Shown here: piece after piece, positions 46,921 through 58,185 of the stretch
How the letters are laid out: each line of letters begins with the position of its first letter
Numbering within the stretch: the stretch's first letter is position 1
Assembly: GCA_029379385.1 (NCBI GenBank)
Contig: CM055605.1
Location: forward strand, 16,961,001-17,025,000
Source: Quillaja saponaria
Lineage: Eukaryota > Streptophyta > Magnoliopsida > Fabales > Quillajaceae
Reading direction: 5' to 3'
Length of the DNA: 64,000 nucleotides
The notes under the pieces: generated by a model
What the model saw: only the letters and a program-made list of their open reading frames with translations
Databases searched by the model: none
Told to the model about the DNA's origin: nothing
Position numbers and translations under genes: made by a program

Positions 46921-47200
46921 ATTCAGTTTTGATTTTTAATTGAAAATAAACTAATTTTTTATTAAGTTTGATTTTTAAATAAAATTATAACAATTTTTAT
47001 TCAATTTTGATTTTAATTGAAATTAAATTAATTTTATTCAATTTTAATATTTAATTGAAATTAAACAATTCTTATTCAGTTTTGATGTTTTATTAAAATT
47101 AATTTATTTTTTATTCAGTTTTTATTTTTTATTCAAATTAAATTATTTAGGCATTTTTTATTTAAATTAAACTATTTTTTGTTCAAATTTAATTCTAATA
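46921..47200. repeat. About 38-bp AT-rich minisatellite
   Basis: Degenerate tandem units with the core ATTCAGTTTTGATTTTTAAT start at about 46921, 46961, 46999, 47036, 47074 and 47113, a period of 37-40 bases. At least six copies are visible, decaying toward the right. Confidence 0.85.
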
Positions 47201-47479
47201 AATAATATACCCAAAAAGTGCTTGAAATATTTTAGCAAAAAAATAAATAAATAAATAAATTACAATAAAAGACATAACGAGAAACAAATCTTAATGAAAA
47301 AATAAAATAAATAAATGAACATTAAAAAAAATTACAGTGCTTCAAAACATATTCAATTTCCGTATTCTATCTCAAGTTTGTATTAAAACCAATTGACTTG
47401 AGTGATTGGATCATTTATTGCAATAAAGGTTTTTTTGTTCACTGACACTTGCTTGAGCTCAGTGGCTTTGACATATTTT

Positions 47480-48960
47480 CGGTCGTGGATATTGAATCCA
47501 AGCAACTAACACGGATTTTACTAACGCAAGCACATGTATCATCCTCAAGTAATAAAGTGATAGACTAGAGATCGTTCCCACAAGGAGTTTTTCAAATATT
47601 ATGCTAAGTAATAAAATTAGCAATTCTAATTATTCAAGGTTTGAGTTTGGGTTAATTACGAAGCAAATTAACTAAAGATTATACTAAAGATAAGCCTAGA
47701 ACTACAAGTTCCTTTTACACTTCACTTGTATTATTATTATCTTATATACTTAGTTACGGCAATGAATTATAACCTAAGGTTCTTAATCAATTATAAGCAT
47801 ATTCTTATCCCTTATAATAATATCTCATTTAACTAATTCACTATATTTTCATGTGAATTAAGTTGAACAAGACTCATTAAAATTAGATCTAAATTGGCTA
47901 CACAAGGCATATAGGTATATTCCTATCCTATACACAAATCAAGCTCAACAACACGTGTATGAGTTCAATCAAGTGCTAATTCATTCAAGGCTAAACCTAA
48001 ATTACTTTTCCAAGCTCCTTTAGGTTCCTAATTCAATCTAAAAATGGCCAATCAATTAGAAGCAATAAGTATAAAATGAACTAAATAATCATATGTCAAT
48101 ATCTAAACAATCCATAAATAAAATAATAACAAGCTACATGTTAAGTTCTAGTTGTAATTCAAGAAAGGAAACTACTCCATGCTACTTAGTGTAAACATGG
48201 ATTCAACAAAGGTAAACATCAAAGAATACAACAAAAGTGAAGAAGGAGTAGAAAGAGAAAAACTATGGGGGTTGTTGGTCTTTAAGCTTCAAAGATCCTT
48301 GCTCTTCTTCCTTCCTTGTACCCTTGACAAGCTCTAATACTCCAAAAATATATAGCTAAATTGTGTGTTTTGAGTCTTTAAGCTAATCCCCATTTTATAG
48401 GCTTAAAAAGTCTCAATTTCACTTCAATTTAGACTATTATCGCACAGTGCACCAGCATTGCGGCCTTAGCTTCCCTAGTGTCGTGGTCTTGGAAATTGAT
48501 GAAACAGAAGGGTCTGGCAGTGGTCCTGGCACCACAACACCCATGTCTTGGTGTCGTGGCACCTTCTTGTCTAACTCCAATGCCATGGCGCCAGCTTTCT
48601 AGCACTTAGGTGCCAGCCTTGTTGGGCAACTACTCTTGTCTTGTGCGTTTTGGCTAATGAGACGCCTTCTTGCATTAGACCTTCAAAGCACACAACCGTT
48701 GTGAAAATAAGTTAGACCTCATATAAAACACCTAAATTCTAGCTTAAATAAACTAGGATTTAACGTCCTAATATAATAAAGACTCAACTAAAAAGTCAAC
48801 TAAAACTAAGCAAAAATCAACTAAAATTATAAATATAGCTAAATCAATATGAGTAAAGGGATATAAAATAAGTCTATTTTCAAGAATTATAAGCAACTCT
48901 CATAACTTGCCTATAACCTCTCGAATGGTGGGATTGATCATTCAGCAGAGTTTTGGCTCA
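47480..48960. repeat. Putative dispersed retroelement-derived repeat
   Basis: The phrase ACGCAAGCACATGTATC then TAATAAAGTGATAGACTAGA and CGTTCCCACAAGGAG (about 47524-47586) resembles a motif found in many copies in dicot retroelement-derived repeats. The GC-rich passage 48430-48650, with CACCACAACACCC and TGTCGTGGCACC phrases, fits the same impression. No frame, LTR pair or target duplication was identified. Confidence 0.35.
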
Positions 48961-49044
48961 AGAATGTAGAGAGACGAGATTGTGCTATTTTCTGCTATGT
49001 CAAATCCACTAGTAGACTAACTCAACAATGGTTGCGACAGTTAT

Positions 49045-49345
49045 TACAAAATTTAGAGGTTATGCATCCTATACATAAGTAGCAGAATGATAAAAATTTC
49101 CCAAACCAATATAAAACATTCAATTAATTATATTACATGAAAGCTCAAGATTAAACTAATCTCTTGAACCTTTATTGATGTAGATAGTTTGATTGTTTAG
49201 CAGGGATGCTTGGAGTTCATTCACAAATTGTCAAAACGATTCTCCCAATCAAACACAAAATATGATCAATGATCAATAAGTTATTCAAACCAATAGGCCT
49301 TTAATAAAACAGTTCACACAATTGATCAGTTAAAACCTTTTATAT
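49045..49345 (-). repeat. Second copy of the repeat seen at 31545-31840
   Basis: The reverse complement matches the first copy in order and spacing over roughly 300 bases, including an intron-like segment before GGATGCAT. Confidence 0.55.
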
Positions 49346-49679
49346 TATAAGAAATTACCACATTTGCGTATGCCATAAAGCAGACTAAGATAATGCAAAT
49401 GAAAAAAGTCTAAATATATATGTTTATTCCAAAAGTTAATACTATTAACACAGACATAGAAAGGGATGATTTTTGAAGCCATATTCCGTGATCATATATG
49501 CGTTTGTTGTTTCCTATCAGCATTTATAATTGTAGATGCATCTATCTTGTTTTGGTGCCATTTTCATGAATTTTATCTACATCTATTGTGTACTTAGTTA
49601 CTGATAGACACAAATAATATAATATTATTTTAAACAAAATATCTTTTTATCCGCGTATGTTACTTAATGTACTTGCGTT

Positions 49680-50240
49680 TGTAGTGGCACACTGTTATTT
49701 GATCCTTCAGTTGGATCCTCGCTGTCTGTCATCTAGCTTGCTGCTGTCGAGTTAGCCTTCAGATCTGCTTTGTGCATGATGATAATTCTAACATTTAGCA
49801 ATTGAAGCCTTTATTATACTCCAAGTTTCATACCAAAGACTTAGGACATTTAAAGTATTATTTGGACATTGAAGTTGCTAGATTATAGTTCGGTATCTCT
49901 CTCTCCCAGATAAAATATTGCATTAATGTGTTAAGTGGTACAGGAATGTTAGACGCAAAACCTGTTAATACTCCTATGGATCCTAATGTCAAACTTGTAC
50001 CTGATGAGAGAGAACTTCTAGCGAATCCTGAATAATACAAACGCTTTGGTTGGTAGGCTAAATTACCTCACACTAACCAGACCATATATTGTATTTGCAC
50101 TAGTATGGTTAGTCAATTTCTTGCTCAACCTCGCACTTCTCATTAGACTTTAGTTATTTGTATTATGTGATGTCTTAAAATTACAGCAGGAAAGAGGCTA
50201 TTGTACAAGAATCATGGTCACATCTTAGTTCAAGAAACTT
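49680..50240 (+). pseudogene. Copia reverse transcriptase fragment (element 4)
   Basis: Reads FHTKDLGHLKYYLDIEVARL (about 49829-49888), then TPMDPNVKLVPDERELLANP and a degraded tail with QFLAQPRTSH. A degenerate polymerase motif lies upstream near 49780. Stops interrupt it at about 49888, 50032 and later. The RNase H part is not recognisable beyond about 50225. Confidence 0.78.
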
Positions 50241-50759
50241 GGCCCAAGTCCGATCTTGGACCGATTTCCAAGAACCTTAATCCTCATTTTCTTTTCTCTA
50301 ACCGCCACATAAAAGAAAAAGAAGAAGAAGGAAAAAAAAAAAAAGGGCTTTGCAGTTAGCCATAATTATTTTCTCTTTTCAAGCCTAATTATTCCTAATT
50401 TTCTCTATCCCTAATTATCTATTCTTAACCCCTTTTCTTTTTAAGCTTCTTTTATTTTAGGGCTTGACAGTTCAGATGATTTGATGGTTTAACAGTACTT
50501 TTATGAACTTTTCTGCTATGTCTCTTTCCAAAGGTGCTTCTTTTATTTTACCGGAAAATCTTGCTACGCCTCTTTCCAGCTATGCTCTTTTTATTTTTTC
50601 AGCAAATCTTCTTATGCCTATTTCCAACCAACATGAGTACTATTCACTAGTACCATCACGTTTATTAAATGGATTGAAGTTTGACATATTGTTCTCAGGT
50701 TGTTGTAAGTAAGGAGGAGTGTTGAGATTGAAATTAGGTTTTATCTATACAAGATTGAG
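50241..50759. other. Spacer between copia relics, no domain recognised
   Basis: Holds a poly(A)/GAA tract (about 50318-50345) and a 69-codon + frame (50503-50712) with no known motif; it may be diverged tail of element 4. Confidence 0.3.
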
Positions 50760-50935
50760 CATTATATTCTCCATCTTTAGGGGGAATGTTAGGAAATATT
50801 ATCGTATTGTGTAGTCCCAAATTGTTTAGATGTGGAATGTTAGGAAATATTATCTTATGGGTGTAGGCTTTGAGATATCAATCAAGCCCGTAATCCTTTA
50901 CCTTATTCTAATTTATTTAACATAGTTGACGAATT
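50760..50935 (+). repeat. Copia-type polypurine tract and LTR starts
   Basis: TTTAGGGGGAA (about 50777-50787) followed by TGTTAGGAAATATTATC has the form of a polypurine tract plus LTR start. TGTTAGGAAATATTATC recurs at about 50837. The two starts 49 bases apart may be a local duplication. Confidence 0.4.
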
Positions 50936-52034
50936 CTCATAGAAACATGGCTTGATCATGAGAATCGAGTGCTTGAGGATGGATATGATTGTGCAAAAAA
51001 TGGTCTTGGATTTGTTGTTCTTGTGAAAATTGCAAGTTGATTTGTGACCGATTGCTAAGGCTTTATGGGCTTGAGCTTGATCACGAAATTGAAATCTTGT
51101 ATAAGAACTTATAGAGCTTGATTTTGAGCAAGTTGATTTTGATGACTGAAATGCATTTTCAATCTCTAGGCTTTTTGCTTGTTATGAGTGATGCTTTGAT
51201 GAACAATTGAAGCTCGATACTTCAACGGATGGGAAAAACTCTTGTTATTGAAGGTTGGATGTGCAGCAGGGTCCTAGGACTTCTTGTGCAAAATTCTATG
51301 ATTGAAGTTGACTTTAAGATAACTAAAGGTGATTGAAAATGATTGAGCCTAATTGACATTTAAAATTAATTTCTAAATTAATTCCAATTACCATTTATTT
51401 ATCAATTCGACTAATCAATATATTTTTTTATTTAATATTAATTAACCATAATAGAGAATAAACACTACCCAATATTTAGTGTCTGCACGTTACTTTTCTT
51501 TTTATGCTTTTTTATATTTTGCCTAGCATATAAAGGTAACTATCTTGGCACAAATGTACATCCACTTCAAGTCACATTTTCTTCTGTCCATTGATGCTTT
51601 GTTAAATAACAATAATAAAAGAACCATGATACTGACCAAAACAAATGCACTCATCATCCAATCGCTTAACAGTGGAATCCTTAGCATCAACACTATCTTT
51701 GAGATATGCTTTTCTATGTCATTCTATGGATTATTTAGTAACTGCATTTTGTTCCTTCTCTTCCACTTACTTTGTCATTAAAATAAATATATTTCTAATT
51801 AAATGTCCTTACAATTTTACGCCATAATTTGATCCTATTAATTAATTTTAATGAGATCAATGTGATCCACGTAGATTCTTTAAAACAAAAGTCAATATGG
51901 TCCCTTTCGTTATTCATCATTTAAAATAAAGACAAAATCTTTTGCTATTAAATCACAAAGTTCATAATTTGTTATCTTTAAATTACATAAGTGCTTGTGA
52001 AATATGATAGTTTAGATTGGTATAAAAGTTGCAC
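50936..52034. other. Spacer, possibly LTR remainder, no gene seen
   Basis: T-rich sequence with short chance frames. It ends with TGCAC, the target duplication of solo LTR C. Confidence 0.35.
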
Positions 52035-55000
52035 TGTCATAACCCTTATAACTTAATATTGTAAAGTCGAGTTTTAAGCGTAATGTGTAAACTTTCGTCA
52101 TCAAATAAATAAATTAAATTAATAATAATACAATTGAACATGTTATTACCCGATACCTTAGTATAGGTTCTAAAAAATAATAATAATGATAATAATAATA
52201 TATATATATATTATATATATGTAAATATATGTATCAAATTAAGATTTATTCTACACCACTCAATTAGAGAATTGACTTTAACCTCACTTTTCCATTTTTT
52301 CTTTTTCTAGCCTTAACCTTCCAGATTTTTTTTAATCCACCGCCTCTTGTGTTCATTTATTCCCTTCTGTTTATGTCTTGAAGTGCCCTGTTTTTCTTGC
52401 TCTTTATCTTGCCATGAGAAATTCTTAGTAGCCGAGTGAACCTTGGTTCTTTGTACGCTGAATTCTCCTCCGTCCTTCCTTACCCTCATACTAGTTCAAT
52501 TGAGTTTTTGGGTCTAAGTTGATGGAGGGTTCCCTATTCCTTGTCATATTGCTAATAAAGTTTCCCTCTGCTGGATTTCTTGCAGCAACCACCAGCTCAA
52601 GAACTAATTGCAAGGGATCTGCACAATGTTGAGTGGAAGTTTAGGCATATTTTCCAAGGTATATTTTGGAATATCTTTTTATTGGTTTTGTTCTAATAAT
52701 CACCTAATCTTATAGCATGTATTTTCTGATATACTAGATTACAATTTTCTGTGACTTAGGATCCTATTAAATACCATGTATTAAGATAGTATTGTAGATG
52801 GAGTGGAAGAGGTAGGTTTTATCACACCAAATTAAGAATGTTAGATAGTTAATGCAATTCACTCTTATCATATATTCTTTTAATTGATAGTTAAGTGACG
52901 AAGCAACATTTTAATTTATCACTAACTTTTAGCATATGTACTTTTGAAGGTGTCTTCAAACAAGCTATATGGGCAGTTTAAGATTCTTGCAAATAATCTA
53001 ATGGTTCCTCTTGAAGTTAGGGATACTAAGTAAGCAGCCCACAAATTACTTTTGCAAGACATTAATACATATATACACATACACACCAATGGGAGGAAAT
53101 TATACATCTAAGATATTTGCTAAAATGTCTACAAGAAATCAATGGTAGCTTAATAAGTAAAACTTGGTTGGATTGGTAATAGAAAGTGACAACTTAAGCT
53201 CTTGATTGATTCTAAATCACTAGTACAACTTTGAATTTAATTGGATTAAGAGTAGTGTTAGTTAATTAGTGTTGAAGTGAGGAGTATGAGTTGAAGCTTG
53301 AAGGTGTTGGAAAATGAGAGTTAAGTGGGTTTTGAAGGGGTGCAGGGGTAGATTCGTAGATAAACGAAATCTTGTGTTTCGGGTGCTCTTGGAGCTGAAT
53401 TAAATTAAGATTTGAAAAGAGAAAGTGTAGCTTAGGGTCTTAAGGTGATGTCTGCAAAATTTTGTAATCTGATTCCAAGTATATTGATCGTTAGAGCTAC
53501 TAGACTGAGGCTAGATCCATGCAGGATTTTTAATGAGCTTTAGTCAATTCGGGAGACTTTGTCGGGTTTATGGTTAGAATTAGCGTAGGACCTCTAAAGA
53601 AAAGTTGTTCCTAGCATAATAAAGAGAAAATATGGAGTTATGTAGGTTTTAATTCCTTGTTATGAATATTTTGGAGGTGGTGGAAGTCAGGGTTATGATT
53701 TTCGGGTATTGATTGAACTTGTTTTAGTGTAATTAACTTTAGAGGGTCTTAAATGATGAATTAGGAGAAGATTGGTGAAAATGAAATGTTCCTAACATCT
53801 TGAAATACTATACTGGAAAGTTTCGTAATTTATTTCTCAAGTATGAGAATTCTACAAGCATTGGAATTTGAGTCAAGAAATCAGAACTGTACGAGTATCC
53901 TATTTTTAGTTCATGTGAGGAATTAAGTGAGTTCAAGGTTGATTTTAGGAGAATTTTTTAGATAATAAAGCTAATTAACTTCCTATACTTAATTTCTCAA
54001 CTTGGTTTTATTAAAATTGATTAAGTATGTAAGTGAAAATAAACATGTATCCAGTAAGATCATGGAATGCTTAAAAAGAGCAAACTTTAAATAATTAACT
54101 ATATTAACATACACATCCAAATAATACATGTGATATCCATCTAGAAAAATATACTTGTCTATCAATAAATCCAACCAACTGAAATTGGATTTCTCTCTTT
54201 TTTATAGAGAAATTTATGTTCAAATAACTAAGATAATGTTAAAGTTGCCAAAATCTTGCATTTTGTAAAATTTAATGCAATTTCAAAGAATAAACTGGAT
54301 TGACATATAAATCTAAAAATTTTAAATGATATATCATTATAAAGCTACATGTGTCTAGTATTTAATAAATTTTACGAAATTGGATTTGGAATTTCCTAGG
54401 AGAATATATGACTATTAGAGTGAATACTGGTCCAAACCCTAAGTTTGGATAGTTTCAACATCTCTAACTCACTAGTGTTTTTTTATCTTTTCTAAATGTT
54501 TCCTTCTACCTTATGCATTGTCAAGACATTTAAAATGTCTCTTCATTATCAATCTTACCACATAAAGTACAATTCATACTACTTGACATGTAGTGGCTCA
54601 ATAGGAAATTTTTATAAAGAAACCTATAAAAATTGATATATATTTAGCAATTAAAAGATTATAACAATAACGTGTATGAACTAAGTATTATTTGAAACTA
54701 TGAATTTAGTTTCGGACCCTTCTCTGGGCCTGATGACACACGTGAGCACAAGAAGAAGTGACAACTAAGATTTGTAAACCGGTGAGTGGTTAACTGTTAC
54801 CTTTAGGGGCTAGATTATTATGTGTAATTGTATATGCATTTGAATAAATGTGCAAGTACAGTGTTTCAGTGAGTTATTTGCATTATGTTTGTTTGAAATT
54901 GTTTGTGGTTGATAAGGGCCAACAAAATGAAATTTTCTAAGAAATTATTTTTATTTTCGAAAGTGAAATCCAGGTACACCTAGGATATTCTGATTTGAAA

Positions 55001-55855
55001 TCTTGAGATATTCTAATTTTGATAAATGTTTTAAAAATTTCTCAGCCACAGTGAGATGAATTATGTATGGAGATTAATCTGTTGTGCGGGCAAATAAATG
55101 CCCGGTAGGGGGAGATATTATTGTGCGAGACTGAGTTACTTGTTGGCCCTTTGCTTACTTTGTATGTTGTGATTGATTTGTTATATTATGAATCATGAGA
55201 GTTGTGAATTTATGAAGATTACAAATGTATGTGTGTATTTTGAATTAATATATGAATATTGTTACATGATATTAATTAACTATATATGTTATATACTTGT
55301 GTTGAGTGATGCTAGTACCCTTTGAATACGTTTTTCCACTCACTTAATCTGTAGGACTCACCCCTCTTTTGTAGTTTATTTTAGTAACAAGATCTCAAAG
55401 AACAGAAAATACCAATGTTGGGCGTTGTAAAGTGTTTGGCGACAAGGTATATTTGGAATCTCATACTTGAAGTCAATGATGAAATTTTGTAGTTATACTA
55501 GAACTATGGGGTGTTTAATTTGGTATGATGTAAAAGTCTAGTTAATTGTCTTGTTTATGATGCGGACGAAGCGGAGCTCTTATTGTCTTTGTCTTGTTGT
55601 TGTATAAAAACAGGAGTATATGTAGTTGTATTTTGAGGCATGTTCTATATCTCAGGAAACCACTGCTAAAATTTTTAGTAAATTGTTATTTATTTAAGTA
55701 AATGAGCTTTTATAGTGAATTCCTTTTTTATAAAATTTGTCTTTATGTGTTAGTTTAGTCAAGAGTCATATATATTCAATTGTGATAAAGTCAAGATTAC
55801 AGAGATTTGGGTATCCAATTCTCTGACTAGTCATGTCTTTGTGAGGGGTGTGACA
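52035..55855 (+). mobile_element. Solo LTR-like unit C (long-LTR family)
   Basis: 3821-bp unit, start TGTCATAACCC and end GGGGTGTGACA, flanked by the perfect 5-bp duplication TGCAC (52030-52034 and 55856-55860). It aligns with unit A over most of its length, for example 53300-53580 with 12360-12640. Relative to A and B it carries about 170-180 extra bases at about 53968-54150. AT-rich simple repeats lie at 52177-52220. Confidence 0.85.
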
Positions 55856-56091
55856 TGCACTATTTAAATCATACCTCATGTAAAATTCTTGTTATTTGAA
55901 AATGACATTAGGAAGGACAAAACAATAGATAACTGAATAAAATTACAGAAAAAAATTAAAAAATTAGATTGTAAACTTAAAAACCATATATAGTTTATTA
56001 CCAAGATTTAATTTATAATTGGTTAAAACTTTAATGGATTTAAACTCGATGCTTTTTACAGTTTAATTAACAACTGGTTAGTTTATTTATA

Positions 56092-56827
56092 GGGTCAATG
56101 CCCATATAAACTATACTCATTTTGTACTAGCCCTCATACAATATTGAATTAAGCATGTAACCCTCTTGTTTGAGTCATAATTAACAAATAACTCATAATC
56201 ATCCAAATTAATCATTTAATCTAACAAATTAATTCAAAAAAATTAAATTACCCTTATGATAAATTTTTTATCTTCCCTTTTCTACATCTTTTTTTAATTC
56301 TTTTCTTTTGAAATTAAATTCTTTATAGTAGTACAACTTTAGCATACATAAACAATAATTGAATCTTTTATCGTCTTTATTTTCTCATCATAATATTAAA
56401 ATTATCAATACATTTGTTAATATTATTTTTCTTATTTATAGAAATTGTATAAGTTCTTGTTTCAATTTGAGTTTTAATAATAATATTTTCATACAACTTC
56501 TTGTTTTTTCTTCTTATTATTGGATTACAATTGTTAAAAAAATATGTTAAAATATGATAATTATTGAGTTCATTTGCTATAAAATAAAATATAAAATATA
56601 AAATATGAAACAAGAGATAGAAAGTGAAAAAATTAAAATTAAAATTATAGCTAGAATAGTTTAATCTTTTTTGAATTAATTTGTTATATTTAATAACTAA
56701 TTTTTATGATTAGTAATTATTTATTAATTATGACTTAAATAAGGGTGTTATGTGACTAATTTGATAGTTTATAAAGACTATTGCAAAAACATAGGGTAGT
56801 TCATGAGAGTAAAATGTAATTGACCTC
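56092..56827. mobile_element. Foldback/Mutator-like element with long inverted ends
   Basis: 736-bp AT-rich element. The left end (GGGTCAATGCCCATATAAAC, 56092 on) and the reverse complement of the right end (GAGGTCAATTACATTTTACT, from 56827) stay alignable for about 170 bases. The flanks TTATTTATA (56083-56091) and TTATTCATA (56828-56836) match at 8 of 9 positions, as a 9-bp Mutator-type duplication would. There is no transposase. Confidence 0.65.
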
Positions 56828-56840
56828 TTATTCATATTTA

Positions 56841-57735
56841 CTAGCTTTTGTGATACACTTGTTGCTCGTGAATTGTGTTTATGATATAAATGTATGTTCA
56901 TCAATAAATACAAGAAAATTATTTAATAAAAAATAAAACTTCATGTTAATGACATAAACAAATAGAATCCAACAAAAAAACAAAAAATTCATATTATAAA
57001 CATATAATTTTTATTATAAAAAAAATCGCAAGATTAAATGTAAAGATAGTTTATGTTCAGCCACACAAACTTTTAGCAAAGAATTCAAAAATATTTTGAT
57101 CACACAACATTAAGAGAGATGTTGTATGATCTAATAGTGTAACCTTAGAAATTGACATGCAAAAGCAAAAAACAAAAAAAATATATAAACATGAAACTTC
57201 AAATCCTATATAAAGAAAGCATATAAGAAGTTATGGTTATGGTTAAAATAAACTAACTAATTATGGTTAGTGAAAGGTTCCAATGTTCAAATTCTCAAAT
57301 TCAATTTCAAGCTAGCCAATATATTATGCAAATATAAGTTTTACTGATATTATTATATATAACATAATTAAAAAATTCTAAAACTATTAAGAAATTTTGA
57401 AAAAAAAGAAAGCAATTCATATTAGAACTAAACTCTAACCATTTAATTAAAAATATATCCTCTACCAATATAAATATATATATTAAGTTTAAAATTTTCA
57501 ATTTCATTCAAACTTAATTGAATAATGTATATTAAAACAAAACTCTAACCATTCCAATAGAAATATATTTATAATTTGAAATTAGTCATATTATAATAAT
57601 TAATTGAAAACGACTCTATTGATATAAAAATCAAAAAAGTATGACAATATTAAAAATTTAATAAATATTAAAGAAAAAATAAAAAACTAATTTTTTTTTT
57701 TTTTTTTTTAAGACTCTTGTATATATAGTAAAGGT
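56841..57735 (-). mobile_element. Helitron-like AT-rich non-autonomous element (tentative)
   Basis: On the - strand it ends GTATCACAAAAGCTAG next to T (CTAG at 56841-56844) after a degraded GTG...CAC hairpin. This is similar to the GC-rich hairpin plus CTAG of known plant Helitron ends. The other limit (about 57735) reads TTTACTATATATACAAGAG on the - strand, in the style of a Helitron 5' end. It shares its first 160 bases with 14990-15170. No coding sequence. Confidence 0.35.
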
Positions 57736-58185
57736 ATTTGAAGTAGTGTTTTAGTGAGTGAATAAAATATTGTTTGCATCTTTAGTACTAACACGGACAT
57801 AAATCCATATTTCCAAAGATATTGTTCTACGGTTGCTCTACAAAAAGTGAAGAAAGTAATGCAGTTTTTATGTATCAACCACTAGCCTAGGACATCACAT
57901 GCATATTTTTGATAAATAAATAAATAGTAGAAGAGAGTAAGAATTAAGATGTGGTCAGTGAGGTTGACTTTTATCAATGAAAATAAAACTAAAATCAATA
58001 AAATATTTAAATTTATGAGTAGTTTTGGAGTTACCTTCGATGCATTGTTAATGTATTTAATTTTTACACTGAAGAACAAGGAGTGTAACTACATTAAAGC
58101 CTCAACAAATAAAATAATACAACCATATGCACAAATGAATACGTCGAATAAAATAATTTGAAGTCAATGAAGAGGGCGCACCAGA
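57736..58185. other. Spacer at the 3' end of the kinase gene
   Basis: Non-coding; probably includes the 3'UTR of the - strand kinase. No clear polyadenylation signal was singled out. Confidence 0.4.
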
